Assembly: GCF_040054535.1 (NCBI RefSeq)
Contig: NC_090780.1
Span: 3,518,001-3,582,000, forward strand
Direction: 5' to 3'
Length of the DNA stretch: 64,000 bases
Source of the DNA: Antennarius striatus
Lineage: Eukaryota > Chordata > Actinopteri > Lophiiformes > Antennariidae
Shown: in pieces, positions 40,285 to 53,655 of the stretch
Layout: every line of letters starts with the position of its first letter
Numbering within the stretch: the stretch's first letter is position 1
Position numbers and translations under genes: made by a program
Notes under the pieces: generated by a model
What the model was told of the DNA's origin: nothing
Databases searched by the model: none
The model's input: the letters and a program-made list of their open reading frames with translations, nothing else

Positions 40285-43138
40285 CAGAACAACAGAATGA
40301 CATCAATGTAAAAGGACTTTAAATGAAGACATTATACCTTTCTGTCTGTTCAGTCCGATTCTCGTGTCCCTCCTGTGTGACACGCGCTAAGCGTCCCACC
40401 TCGGAGCTTCCATCTTCCAGCATCAGGAAGTTAAATCCCTGCGTCTTTTGATCGTCATCAGCCCAGCTGTGAACACAGATGTGCTGTGAATCCTGTCAGG
40501 TAACAGAAACAGATCAGGACGAACAGGAACTGTTGTCAGATCGCCAACTATTCATGTTCACATTTAAGGAGCTGGTGGAGCCTCAACAAATACATGCAGC
40601 CAGTCAAACTCGAATATGTCAGTCAGCTACTGCAGTAGATTTGTAATATTTGAATTATATGCATATTTGCGTAATCCTTAATTTTTGTTGTAGTTAACCG
40701 ATGAATATACAAATGCTTTTGACCCATTAAAGAAAAGGGGTGTTTCTTTTCATTTTTACATTACTCCTCTACCATCACTTCACCCCTCGACTGGAATCGT
40801 CCCCTAATCTCTTATCCTGATTGCTGTCACTACAATATCTTCTGGTCAGTTTGTCAGTCACTTATTGATTAATAACCATTAATTGTCAAAAGTTGTTAAA
40901 TGCCATTTAAGAAGCTTGAGAAGTCTTACCTGGTGCAAGTTTCCCACCTGGACAGTTAGCTATTATGCAGGTTGATTTCAGCTCTCATTGCCTAAAAACT
41001 GCTGTTGATGAAAATAAATTTAACTTATTGAAAAACTATTTCTGCATTTATATAATGTACATTTGTAAACAAGCTCTTAGCTACAAATCTTTTATCTGTT
41101 TCACTGTTGCTCCACTCATAACATCAGATCTACTGACCACTGTGACTCGAGGAATGACTTTTATCTGATGGTATCCCCCTCATGCCATCTCAGATGTACT
41201 ATTGACTGCACCTCAACCTCTTCTAGAGTGAAGTGTTTGGCAGCCCTGTACATTTATAATGAAAGCCAACATGTAAAAATCAGATATAAAAGTGGAAATA
41301 ATACAAATCACTTTGCTGGTTGGAGACATTACAACTATCTGGATAGAAAAGACTCCCAACAGTCTGACGTGAAATTACAAAATGATGGTGACATTTTTTA
41401 GATTCTTGTCTTCTATAAGATATTGAATGTGATGCAGAAATGGCCCTTTCTATCAAAGACAACACAGCCATTGTGTTCCAGAGAAGGGAAGCTTTTTCCT
41501 GAAAGGCTATCTGCTTGGTGGCCCCAGGCTAAACTAGGCTACGCTGGTTGGAGGTCATAGGGCACATACTTAGGCTGGTTTTGACTGGTGGTCTGAGCAA
41601 AGATCCCCAGGACCCCTTGTTAGGTCAGGTGCTCAATTTGCTGGAGATAATATGACAAAAGTGCTTCTTTACCTTTCATGGGTTTGTTTCTTTATTCAGA
41701 ACAAGTGGTGGACCACTGGCTGCGATACCAGTGCTGGTGTCTGAACTCCAACCAGAACAAACCAGATATGTTCAATGAATCAAACTGAATCTCTTGACAA
41801 ACACACTCACAATATAAAAGGCGGTCCTTATAAAAATCAACAAATTCAAGTTCAAAACCTTGCGGTCTTGAAAAATGCTCCACATTTCTGACTAAATTTG
41901 TTCTACTTGTCAAAAACTGTTTCCAAATAACTTTGATATTTCCTACAGTTAAAGTTTATGACACATCCAAAAGTTTTTTCCCAGCAGTTTTTTTTATTCT
42001 GAAAGAAAATCTCTATTATTATTTTTTCCAGTAAGAGCGATTGAGTCTAATCAGTTGTGCAATGGAATGAAGAGGGAATACTTTCACTCAAACACTGTAC
42101 TTTATGCTATTTAGAGGCTTACACTTTATCCTGCGAAAAGTTTTACTCCTTCAAATATTGGACAAATATGTCACCGCAAAACAGTGGTTCAACAGTGTTG
42201 GTTACTTGTTACTTTTCAGATTTAGATGATTATCAGAAATAAAATTAAACAAAGAAATTATGACATCATATTAAAGATGAAGCAAGCTTCCAATAAGTTT
42301 AGTGCTTTAATTAAAGACAGCAGTAATTTTGATTTGATAAAATTCTCATGGAATTCACATGTTGATGAAAATCTGACTTCTTTTTTCTCCTTTGCTGTTG
42401 ATTTGATGCTCTTCCTGGTACCTAATTGTGGTGACCCATGGAAATTAATAAAATAAAAACCTTAAAACATATACATTTTTGCACACAGAACAACCAGTGG
42501 AAATGAAAGAGCCTGTATAATGCTTAAACTGTATTCGGTCATGGGTTTCATATCCGTTTGTCAAGACTTGTGCTTGTGACCCACCATCCTGAATAACGTG
42601 TAATAGGTTATAATTGGTCACCAGTGAAGGTGGAACTGGCTGACCTGTGCTGCATCTTGTTCTACTGTGTCTTCATAAAAATCCAGTCTGAATGTTTTGT
42701 TGGATGCAGATTAAGCCCTTACTTCCTGCTTAGTTCCATGAAGTCAGCTGTCTTTTGAAACGCTGGCTCTGAGCTGATGTGGGTGATGAGGACCACATGT
42801 GGATTGCCACAACACACACATTATCTTCCTTTAGAAATTGAGAGTTGTAGTGTTGCTTTACAAGACAAAACAAACTGTGACACCCGTTGAAATGCCATTC
42901 ATGGTGCTGGTAGCTCAAACCACATCACTCCACAGCTTACTCTGATTTGGAAGACTTTTGTTTATTTTTCTTCTTATTTCTCTAGCAGATGAATATCATT
43001 GTTGTTGCCTTCACCATAGGCTGGTCAGACCCCTTTGTGATGGTCAGGACTACAGATGTAAGTGTTTCAACTGTATAACACTTTAAAAAAAACAAAAAGG
43101 CCTTTTGTTCCCGGAACAGAAATAGTAAATACAATGCT

Positions 43139-43565
43139 TTAGCTTAAGTCCAAGTTAAAAATGGTGCTGAACCGTGTACATGTACACAATGTACATATTA
43201 AAATCGGACTAAAGGATGAAATAAGAGAACGATCACTTCCATTTTGCCACAAATCCCCCATTATTTCTCCTCTGGAGCTACCAAAAACTTCAGTCAAAGA
43301 TGAAGAGCTTATCCACCCTAATAAGAAAGAGTTACGTTGTGCAGGGCCTGCATCCAATTATATAGGAAGACAGACACCCCTTCCATGCCAAACTACGCTA
43401 ATGTGTGTGCATCAATGTTGCTTACTCTATATATTGTGTCCTGTAAATATTGTCTATTTTTCATTTGTACTCTCTATATTCAATGCACTGTGTAAATGAG
43501 TTGCTAGAGAAAGTTTTGTTATTTCATAACAATGAAAATAAAGATCTATCTTATCTGATTTTATC
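43139..43565 (+). repeat. Possible retroelement 3' end
   Basis: The segment ends in ACAATGAAAATAAAGATCTA followed by short TATC/TTATC repeats, the style of 3' tail seen in fish LINEs and their SINEs. A 112-residue open frame at 43161-43499 precedes it but has no domain I recognise. Confidence 0.35.
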
Positions 43566-44524
43566 ATCTGGATGATTAAATCACATTGAATGTACAATTA
43601 CACAATAATGTAAGGTATATCCTCCTTGGCCTTCAGGAAACAACATTTACTGAGTTAGAAAGGCTCATAGTGTTGAGTAAAATGCAACACAAGGTCAAGG
43701 TCAAGAATTTATTGTGTGTTATTGTTAAATTGGGAATTCAAAACCATGATATAATATGATACAAAACAAAAATAAAAACAAAAAAATTACTTTCCCTCAA
43801 GGAAACCTCACATAAATGTGGAGCTACACCTGAACGATGGAAACACTGATCACATGTTAGCTGTCAGTTAAAAGAACACAAAAATGTAAAAACAGGAGTG
43901 AGTAAGGATTCATGCTCTGTTACTTTCATTCCTGGCCATGTGTAAAGATGTCAAAATGTTTTGATACACAGCAGAAGAGACCGGTCTGGCCTCAGTGACG
44001 AAATGGGATGGAGCAGATGAGTTCAGCAGCGGATCAATAGGAGGCCACGGACCACTGGTGTAACTGGGTTCTACTTGGATTCACGTAAGGTAAATCTGAT
44101 AGATGACAAGTGTCTGAGGATTATAAAATAGAGCTAGTCCTACTGCTTTAGCCAAAAATGGAAAAGACTAACTTCTCACAACATGGCCATGACCATTGAG
44201 AGCGATAATGAAAGCCAGAGCCTAATCTTTGTTGTATTGTAAAAAGCTTTGGCTTTCATATGTTCCTGTCATGATCCATATGTATGAGGTTGTTAGAGAC
44301 ATGAATACGAACATAATGAAAAGCCCTTTTTTTTTAACAATTACATAATAAAATAAAAGGCAATCCATCAAGTAATGTGTTAAATCTGCTTGTGGGTGAG
44401 ATCACAAGAAAGAGCACAGATCAGTAAAAATCCACTTAGGGCCACATATGTACTTTTTTTACACTCCAGTTTGTGGTGCTTTACGACACAAACAATTCAA
44501 ATTGAAACATTATTCACTATTCAC

Positions 44525-44549
44525 TACACACACAGACACACACATGCAT

Positions 44550-44590
<41 letters not shown>

Positions 44591-44602
44591 CACACACATA
44601 CA
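44525..44602. repeat. (CA)n microsatellite with CATG interruptions
   Basis: CA repeat with GCATGCACAC interruptions. Confidence 0.96.
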
Positions 44603-45469
44603 CTACATGCTTCACTTACAACTGCGCTCTTTATCCTCTATTAGAAGTGGTTTCAGCAATTACACTAATTGAATATGAAAGAAAAATAGCTGAACAAATT
44701 CAACAATTAAACATCTGGGGGGAATAATGCAAAGACTATTCTGAAAAACTTCTCAGTTTCTGCAAAATGTTAAAAGCCTAATTTTAAAACAAGTCTGTAC
44801 TCCAGCATTAGAGTTCAAAGGTTCATTAGTACTGCGTATAACTTGAACTGAAACAATACATCGTAATAAAACACACTTGGAAATGAATCTCAAGAAGGTG
44901 ATCTCATAAACATCTGTCTCTGCGCAACATCTGGTGTTTATTCTGACAAAAAAAAAAAAAAAAATTAAATCAAATAGGACTAAACGTTTGAGATAATAGG
45001 AATAATAATAGGAATTCATTAGGACTTACTGTACAAAATGCTTTGCTTTCCAGTAATTTATTTAAAATGTTACATCATGGATTTGGATAAATACATACTG
45101 CCTGAGGATATTCCTAAACTCGGTACAGACCTAAAAAAAAAAAAAAAAAAAAAAATCAATCATGCAGTTTGTTGATGTTTTTTTTTTTGCAAGGCTGTTA
45201 AAATGTGTAGTATTTTATTTCTGTTATAAAGCTAGAAAGCAATAGATTACAAATATGATTTAATTACTGCAACTAAAATCACAAAAATGCCAACACTGGG
45301 AAATAATTTCAGTTATAATTTTACTTAATAATTTTTTCCTCAACACGTATAAAAATGAGAGCCAATTGTAGTTTCAAAAACTATAAAACACACCTGTGGA
45401 GAAAGTGAAGTGTGCAATCTATTAGTAGTTGCCATCAGAACCGCGTAGAGTGTTTGTCAGTGTAGGTCT

Positions 45470-45504
45470 TGTATATAGTATGAAGAGACTTCATACTATA
45501 TACA
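45470..45504. repeat. Perfect 16-bp hairpin with 3-base loop
   Basis: TGTATATAGTATGAAG is followed by AGA and then its exact reverse complement. A second partial copy (AGTATATAGT) follows directly, in a TA-rich context. Confidence 0.95.
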
Positions 45505-46089
45505 GTATATAGTTACATACTACATACATATGCATCATGGTTTCAATGTTATTGCAATCAGATTTTTCAGTGTCCAAATTGGAGAGCATTGTTCTACAGA
45601 GCACATGCCATCGCCATTATCGCTATAACTAACAGAAAAACCAGATAATAGTTTCCAGTCTAACATAATTTCATGAAAAATCTCAGAAGAAGTTCACTTA
45701 ATAATATTGTCAAAATATTTTTAAAAAAGAGCAGGATTTGCATCCAGCTTAAATTTTTTTTATCAACTCTCCCTTGGCTGAAGCAAAGAGAAAGAAAGCA
45801 TGCGATGAACAGAGCGTCAGGCACTAGGACCTGTAGCACTGTTCGGTCAGACGGAGCCCTCAGCCTCTGGGACGCATCTCACTGACTTTCAGAACACTTT
45901 CAAACAAGTGCAAAACTCAGAAGGACTGTTTGGGATAATTGACCAGAATTTGCTCTGCCTTTCCCCAGCGCCTTGTGCACTCAAACTGGAGTATATTTCA
46001 GTGATCAGTGGAGAGAAGAGACAACTGTTGCAGAGGTAATGGACTATTTTGTCTTCATACAACGTATTGCAACCATATACAGTACTGAG

Positions 46090-46090
<1 letters not shown>

Positions 46091-46177
<87 letters not shown>
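46091..46177. repeat. (TA)n microsatellite, about 43 units
   Basis: Uninterrupted TA dinucleotide array. Confidence 0.98.
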
Positions 46178-46180
<3 letters not shown>

Positions 46181-49100
46181 TTGTATTATCTTTACATAAA
46201 ACCAATTTCATACAATTTTCTATTGTTTTATATGAGCAACTTTCATATTAGATAAAACTCTGGAGGTGAGAAACAAAGATTTTAAATAGATAAACTTCTA
46301 TATGAAACACATTTTTATGTTAGTTTCATGTGTAAAATGAAAATAAAATTGGGAGGCTTCAGACAGAAACTGTGGGTTTAGTGTTTAAGATCAGACCCAA
46401 TGAGGAATTGACCACGTTTCCCATCCCATGAGAAACTGTTGAAGCTTAGCTTTCGGCTCATCAGGTTACAATAGCTCCAATCAGACCTGCACTTGTCTCC
46501 CTGGGCTAGGAAATATTCTCAAAGCATTCCTGTAGAGTTTTGTATGTGTATGACATGTTGAGTTGGAAACAAGGAGCTTGCTGCAGGGTACTCTTCTCAA
46601 ATTCTGTGTGCAGCAGAGTTGAACAAAATGATTGCATTTTTGACATGTACCGGATGATTATACTCGAGAAGACTCGCTCTGCAATTTTGATTAAAAAGTT
46701 CTTCACATTTGACATTTTTGAAAAGTAATAAATAAATATATGCATTCTTCTTTTTTTTTTGGGGGGGGGGGTGTTTGACTATACTGTAAATGTATTTGTA
46801 CTCTCCTGTGCTGGACATTTTCATATTATGGGTAAAAATGACTTTAAACGCACTACTAGTACTTTAGAAAATTTACAGAGGAAAGATTAAGTGTGAATTT
46901 GGGAACACATTGGTGAACATTGGTAAAGAGAATTCATATTAAAACTAAATCATAATGTTGTGGTCAAATAACTTGAAAATAATATCAATAAGACAGTTTC
47001 TCTGGTCTGAAACAGAAGAGTCAGTGGCCAGTTTAGTGTAACAAAGAGAATGATGAAATCAGAGTGATGACATCAGATTAGCGTGGGCTGAAGTTACCAT
47101 GAAGATCTTCATGGTCCTGATAATGAACAGAATTCATACAGCATTCTGGCTGGGATGGAGTTTTGGGTCTTCTGAGGCATCCTTGAGGTAGTGGTCATCA
47201 CTCACCCTGTAGGCGTATGGGCAATGCTGCCTTTAGGGCTTAACAGGACACATTATGTTTGAGTGTTGAGGTTAAACGTGAACTAAACTGTACATACAGT
47301 ATTTATTGTGTAGTCCTTTTGCAATGGTTGTGTTTTTGGCATCTTCAGAATCAACGGATTCTGAAAATTCCCCATTATAACTCATGACTTTTGCAGAATA
47401 TGCCATTCATGTGCACATTTGAAAAGAAAGCTAAATGAGAAACCTTTTTTGCCAATGCAATTAAAAATGGATTGTTGTTCATAAAAAAATATCATATAAA
47501 TTTTACTGGATCTTTGATTTATGCAATTTGGCTCCCTCAAAGCTGTGTGTCTACACCCATGCTTCTGTGTGTGTTGACAATGATGTGTGTTGATGATTAT
47601 CTGAACAGATAAGTATGTCTGCACCTCCCAAACTCAGGCACTAACTAAGGTGGTGGAACTTTCACAAATGTTTTATAGCAATTTGTTGTGAACTGATCTG
47701 TGAGAATATTGTGGCATAAAGCCTGACAGCCTTTTTTTTTAAAATGTAATGTTTTTTAATCATTTTCATTATGTGATCAATAGCTTAGTCTGTTAAATAT
47801 CACAACAGGAAAACATGTTATCAAAAAGTCAATGAAATGTCATCTGAATAATTATTTAAAGTCAACTTTTGGCACTGGTAGTGTAGCAAAATTTGTTTAT
47901 TTCTGCACAAGACTAAACAAGTTAATTGCTTTCACTTATATTGCAAAGTCATAATTCCTGGAAATGTATATTACCTCCTTTCTTCTGCAGAGAAAAAGCA
48001 AACAACTGTTTCATTCTGTTTTTTAAAATGGTTACAGTGGCATCCAAAAATTGTACCAAAATTATTGAAGTAAAAGATCGGGTTATGTTGTTTGAGGAGT
48101 AAGAAAGTTTGACCATTTGTGAATTGTGTGAAACTCATAGTAATACTTCAAATTTATCATCTAAGTCACAGTTCATGATTCCTAATCCAAAGCAAATAGT
48201 TTTCATGCCAAAGGCAATGTTAACTATACCTAACCTACTTGACCCACAGGAATACACACAATTTAAATCATTACACACACTTCTCATTCACCTCTAAAAA
48301 CATTTCCATTTGGCTCCAATTGAATGTGTGACCACATGTTGTGAGTGTGTGTACGTTAGAGTAGTATTGTTCAGGGTAAAGGTTCTTAAGAGATGATACA
48401 CAACAGTGCATCAGAGGAGCTGTTCAGCACATCCTTAGCGCTGTCACTGTGACGCAGGTGGATGTCCAGTGTCTGACTGTCGGTCACATGATCACGGTCC
48501 AGCTATGGAGACACAAAGTGGCCTCAGCATGAAAACCAAACAAGTCATGCAAATCAGCATTTAGTAAATTTGACAGTGATTTTTTTTTTTTTGGACCAGC
48601 TGAAGAGAAGATGAGAATTGCCCGCGGAAGGGAGGGGTGTTGATAAAGGAGCGAATGAATTGTGACTCCCTGTCATGCCGAATGTATTTGTTGTGATTGA
48701 TTCATCTTTAGGTATTCATCTGGAGATCAATCAAATGTTATTCTTTGTTGGAAATGCAGAGGTCCGGTCCTACTACACAAAATTTAATCTGTCAAGTCAT
48801 GTGACATGAGCTGGTTAATCTTTGCTTTTTATTATTAGCAGTGCTATGTCCACCATAGGCTTTTCGACACAACACAACTACAATCTTAGTTTTCCTCCAA
48901 TACTCTGTGTCATGTCAGTCGTAGTTACATAACTCCCAAGATATTAGACAAAATTTAACTTATCGTCTTGTTAATACCAGAATCCCACAGGGGGCACTCA
49001 TTTTAGAGGACAGCACATTTGGGGGTCAACCAAGGTCAAAGTTCAAATGACATTTTTTTGAGAACTTTGCAAAGCATTTCGAAACATCAATGCCAAAATG

Positions 49101-49649
49101 GTGAAGTCACCATCAAATGCATTACATTATGGTTTTTTTTTCTTTTCATTTTTTTGTAGCATAGTTTTAATCCAGTGAGCTCTCCCTATCAACAAAATAT
49201 ACATTTATATAATACCTTTACAAAATATAGGATTGTCATAACAGCATAAAGAAATAACATAACATTGAAAGCTCATTGGCTAAAATAAACCCTTCATTAA
49301 TTTTCATTTTTCTAAAAGCACAGTGATTGAGAACATGAATTCTGACTTTGGATGTGTTCTGGATTCACACCAGTTTTGCCTGTTGTGGTTGGTTATTTAC
49401 AGAGGTTAGGTAGAAATTGGTAACTGATGTGTGAACACCATTTTCACAGTGGATTGAATGAGTCACATGTTTGGTGACTCCCTGCTTGGTCGATGCATGT
49501 TTAAGTGTAGATTTAGCAACAGCCTTACAATGGAATGACAAAGTGCCTGGGAATGAAAAAGTTGTTTCCATCAGTAAGTGTGATGCAGCAAGGAGCACAT
49601 GAATGGATGCAGTGCTGGCCATGTTTACAAGCCTAATAAATCAACAGCT

Positions 49650-49990
49650 ATAGGTGGCTTATTGACACCTAGAGCTGCCAACACTAAAAGACAAGCCTGT
49701 TGTGATGTTTTGATGTTGTGATCAAATGTTATGTTGATATGTGTGATGTCTTATTCTCTTTTAATGGTACAGTACGTGTTTGACTATTTATATTTTTACT
49801 ATATTATAGATGTATTTTATTGAATTTACTATTTTACTTCTTTTACTGCTTTTTATACATCATGGCCAGGGGACTACAGATGAAAACTAGCCTTCTTGGC
49901 TTTTCTAGCCATGTATAATCATGTTTTTTTATGAAATTGCATTGTCCCCTTTCAAATAAATTAAACTAAACTAAGCTAAACTAAGCAAGT
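49650..49990 (+). repeat. LINE-type 3' tail
   Basis: GGGGACTACAGATGAAAACTAG and a later GCATTGTCCCCTTTCAAATAAA followed by an AAACT pentamer array (49964-49988) resemble a 3' UTR and tail common to teleost non-LTR elements. No reverse transcriptase part remains. Confidence 0.55.
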
Positions 49991-50342
49991 GTTTTAAATC
50001 ACTCTGGATTAACTAAATCAATGGGGATCATGATATTTGGTTTTGCTAGCAGAACAGATTGACTGAGGTGGTATGATTAATACTAGTAAATTCTATTCTA
50101 TATTGACATACAGTATATTAAGGTGAACAGAGCTCACCGTTCCTCCATCTCTCACCTGCCTCACTTCAAAACAATTATGATTAAGAAATAAAAATATGAC
50201 TCAATGAAATGAAGTATCAATAAGGCATGATATTTACTGTGAATCATTTATAAAACTTCATAATGTGTGTATCGTCAATACTATTTCAATGTCACAGTGT
50301 TAAAGTTAAGCATGTAATGCCTTGTAATCCTTCCCATTGTTT

Positions 50343-50530
50343 CACAAATTCATTCATTCATTCATTCATTCATTCATTCATTCATTCATTCTTAACTAAT
50401 TGTTCCACTTATTGTGAGTCACATGCATTGCTGGAGCCTATTCCAGCTGACTTGCGGTCGAGAGGCGGGGGACACTCTGAGCACGACACCACTGAGGAGC
50501 ATGTTACACATGCATGTTGAAGAGAAAACA
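50343..50530 (+). repeat. Fish-type interspersed repeat fragment with (CATT)n
   Basis: A CATT array (50349-50392) leads into CTGGAGCCTATTCCAGCTGAC and GAGAGGCGGGGGACACTCTG, a segment I recognise as widespread in teleost genomes. It is a partial, diverged copy. Confidence 0.55.
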
Positions 50531-50614
50531 TTCATAGAATATGTATTTGATTTAACAGAAAAAGATGACAGGCAGTATAAAACTGTACTGAACAAGAGAT
50601 AAAAGTATGAAGTA

Positions 50615-50770
50615 CATAAAATTTTATGCTCAACACGTTACTCACACGCCTGTCTTAACAGGTATGTCTTTAGCTGCCTCCGAAGGCACCATGAGGGAGC
50701 AGGCAGAGCATTCCATAGTTTAGTTCCTCAAAAGCTTGATCTCCATGCATTTCAAGGTGTTTCTATACAC
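50615..50770 (+). repeat. Fish-type interspersed repeat fragment
   Basis: The region around TATGTCTTTAGCTGCCTC, the GCATTCCATAGTTTAGTTCC stretch and CAAAAGCTTGATCTCC resembles the same style of degenerate element as 33320-33645. It may extend rightward towards 52140, but I cannot place an end. Confidence 0.4.
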
Positions 50771-52139
50771 ACAGCAAATATATCATGTTTGACCAAATAG
50801 AAAAAAATAAAATACTGTCAAAGGTTGAATTACTTTATGAGGCCACAATCCTGAAATCGCTGATCTCAATACAATTTTGTAATACAAAATGTTTGTCAAT
50901 GTCAACCTGATTTTTTAAGTATTGCTGGAGTTGTTTCTTCTTTGGAGCCGTTTGTACACAATCTGAGTGCCTGCCTGGACAATTCAATATGAGTGTGAGA
51001 TCCTAATGGCATCACGGAGCAAATGAAGGGATCTAAAGATATAAGTTATACTGTATGTGTTTATTGGACTGTGAGAGGAGTCTTAGAGGAGTATTCATAG
51101 AAGTATTCTGGATAGCCTGCAGGTGATCAAGAACAGACATATATGCATGCTTAGATAGACTGTTGAATGACGAGGAATGATCAAATTATTTTCTTAAATT
51201 GCACAGGTTGAAGCAGGCAGCAGAGGAAAGAAGCCCGAAACTTGCATGATTATGGGGTCGACCCCGTCTGACGCAAAAACCACAGCCTCCACGTTGTCAA
51301 TATTTAACTGTAAAAAAATTTTCTGTATTGCTGTGCCCAATAGAAGTAAGACAGGCTAGAAGTCAAACTAACCTGAGCATCTCGCAACCTTTGAAAAATG
51401 TACCATCAAATATCACCGGAAAATCACTGACAAATGATATTTAAATGCTCTCAAAAGTTCTGAAACTCTAAAGAGAATAAAAGGTGTCCCAGAAATAAGG
51501 AGGTGGGGAGAACCATACTAACACTGACCCTGGTAATGTTCTCCCAATCGTGTACGTAAAATGTTTAATCCATGAACAAGATTATAATATGCTACCACAG
51601 ACAGAACTCATCTGCATCAGAGGACGTTTCCCTAGAGATGCTCAGAAAAAATGTTTTGAATGTGTTGTTTTCTGAAATCCTGCAACTGTGAAATAATTAC
51701 AATTATTACTGATCGAAAGTGTTGAATAAACTGTTAGGATGTCTTTTTGAAGATGTAGAGTTACCAAAATAAATAGTTTTGAAACAGAGGAACACATTGT
51801 AGTTCTTATGGCTGTCCTGCCATATCAGTTGAAACTCCTACAATTTAATACAATACCATTTTTGTTTGTTTGTTTGTTGTCTTTTTAGCTATTCAATAGA
51901 GTTCTCTACAACATTATCAACAATATGATTACATAGGAAGGATAGACTCTGAGTTACATCAAGTCCAGTTACAGCTCTGTGTAACCGAGTTGTGCTCTTA
52001 TGTTGGTCCGACCTAAGACAAATTTTGTGGCAGGCTTTTAAATGTTCCCTTTCAATGCCAAACCAAAAAAAGAATTGGCTGTGGATTTTTAGAGGTTGGG
52101 CATTAAAGATTAAGAATAACACTTTCAAACAAACTGTTA

Positions 52140-53404
52140 TAAAGGTTAGAGCTGTGATTTATTGACAAGCTCATTTTGAAAAAAACTGGGGATGAAGTCT
52201 CAAGAATTACAAGTATTCGTAATAGAAAGAGTGGATTCATTCAGCACATTTTTCATGACACAACCAAGTGTCAGAAATCAATCTGAAAGAGTAATATGAT
52301 AGATAATGATCTGGTGGAGTAATATGAAGACATGCTGTAAGCCGTATATTAAAAAATGCTTTGGCTACTGGAGAGCTAATGTTTGAGTTCAAGTTTATTT
52401 TGAGTTGCACCACTGGTGGTGTTTGACTGGGTGCAGAGAAATGATGGAGACTATGGTTCTGAGTCCTGGTCTCATTATTTTCTTGTCTTGTTGTTGGTTC
52501 ATTAGTCAACTCTCAGAATTCTACACAGGGGAGATGCTTCATCCAAAGTGAAGAACTTGTTTGAGACGCCACCTGTTTGTTGTGAAGTTCACCACACATG
52601 GTTGGGTGAGCTCACCAGACTGTCTTGATGAATGCAAACACAACCATAATGATGTCTTTAATCTTTTTTTTCTTATGGCTGTCCCTCTGATCCAACTCAT
52701 TTGTCCCATTTTATTGTCTGAATTCATTGTCTTTCCTCCTTTGGTCACAGTGATGTAACTCTGAAATTCTGAAAATCTGCCATCCATCCATTTATCCATC
52801 CATCCAATCAAATAAAACTTAAAGCCTTGTTTACTTCTGATTTCAGTTTTTATGACAGGTTGGTGACATTTTAATCAACTTTGTGTTTATCTTCAGTGCT
52901 GATAAATAAATATTGGGCCCGTCATCACTCAGCTTTGGGAACAGAAGTGACAAAGGATGTAGTGAGATGGTGATGACGATGATGAAGAAGCAGGCACTGC
53001 TCAGTGTGCCCAGGATAGGATAAGAAGTTTATCCCTTTGTTGTTCAAGACAAATAAAACCTGACATTCAAACAGCATAGTCCTGATTACCACAAACATGT
53101 ACTCTATGTATGTACGTACATGTGTATGTATGTATGTACATATGTATGTATCATGCTAATTACAGTTGCAGATATAGACATAGCATAAATTGATTTTTTT
53201 TCTTGGCTTTTAAAACTAGTCTTTCTGTTATTTATTCATTAAATTCAGGACTGAGGATAAACTATTGAATTCCTGTAGTTCATATCTGACACTGTGAGCT
53301 GGGGCGTGAACCAGTTAATATATTTATGCGCTTACTTGTTTATTTCACTTGTGTGTTGTTAAAAGTCCTAAATTAATAAAGTGATACTTAGATATTTACG
53401 TCAT
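52140..53404. other. Intergenic DNA
   Basis: No gene was recognised. It includes an imperfect CCAT tetramer tract (52780-52805) and a GTAT/GTAC tract (53105-53152). Confidence 0.55.
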
Positions 53405-53406
53405 TA

Positions 53407-53655
53407 CAGTATTTTCTGCACTATAAGGCGCACTGGACTATAAGGCGCACCCCCAACAAAAAGCATCTCTTAAAACCTTTTCCATATATAAGGCACACTG
53501 GATTATAAGGTGCATTTGACTGTAAGGTGCACCTGCAATGAATGGCCTATTTTAAAACATTTTCACATATGAGGCACACTGGATTATTAGGGGCACTGTC
53601 AGTTTTTGAGAACATTAAAGGCTTTTAGGTGCGCCTTACAGTGCAGAAAATACTG
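53407..53655. mobile_element. Tc1/mariner-like MITE with TA target duplication
   Basis: The left end CAGTATTTTCTGCACTATAA and the right end, reverse-complemented, CAGTATTTTCTGCACTGTAA match for about 26 bases with a single difference. TA flanks both ends, as expected for Tc1/mariner-type insertion. Inside, a unit containing AAGGCACACTGGATTAT and related ACTATAAGGCGCAC copies recurs about three times at roughly 70-100-base spacing. No transposase is encoded. Confidence 0.85.

Larger units (their letters stand above)
44620..50340. other. Intergenic DNA
   Basis: No host gene was recognised. It is AT-rich with A/T homopolymers (for example 44948-44964, 45133-45155), a TA array and one very tight hairpin, listed separately. 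Confidence 0.55.

Noticed and set aside
45470..45504. microRNA precursor
   Set aside because: A 16-bp stem with a 3-base loop is too short for Drosha/Dicer substrates.
53407..53655. CRISPR-like array
   Set aside because: The internal repeats are few and unequal, and terminal inverted repeats with TA flanks show a transposon; the genome is eukaryotic.
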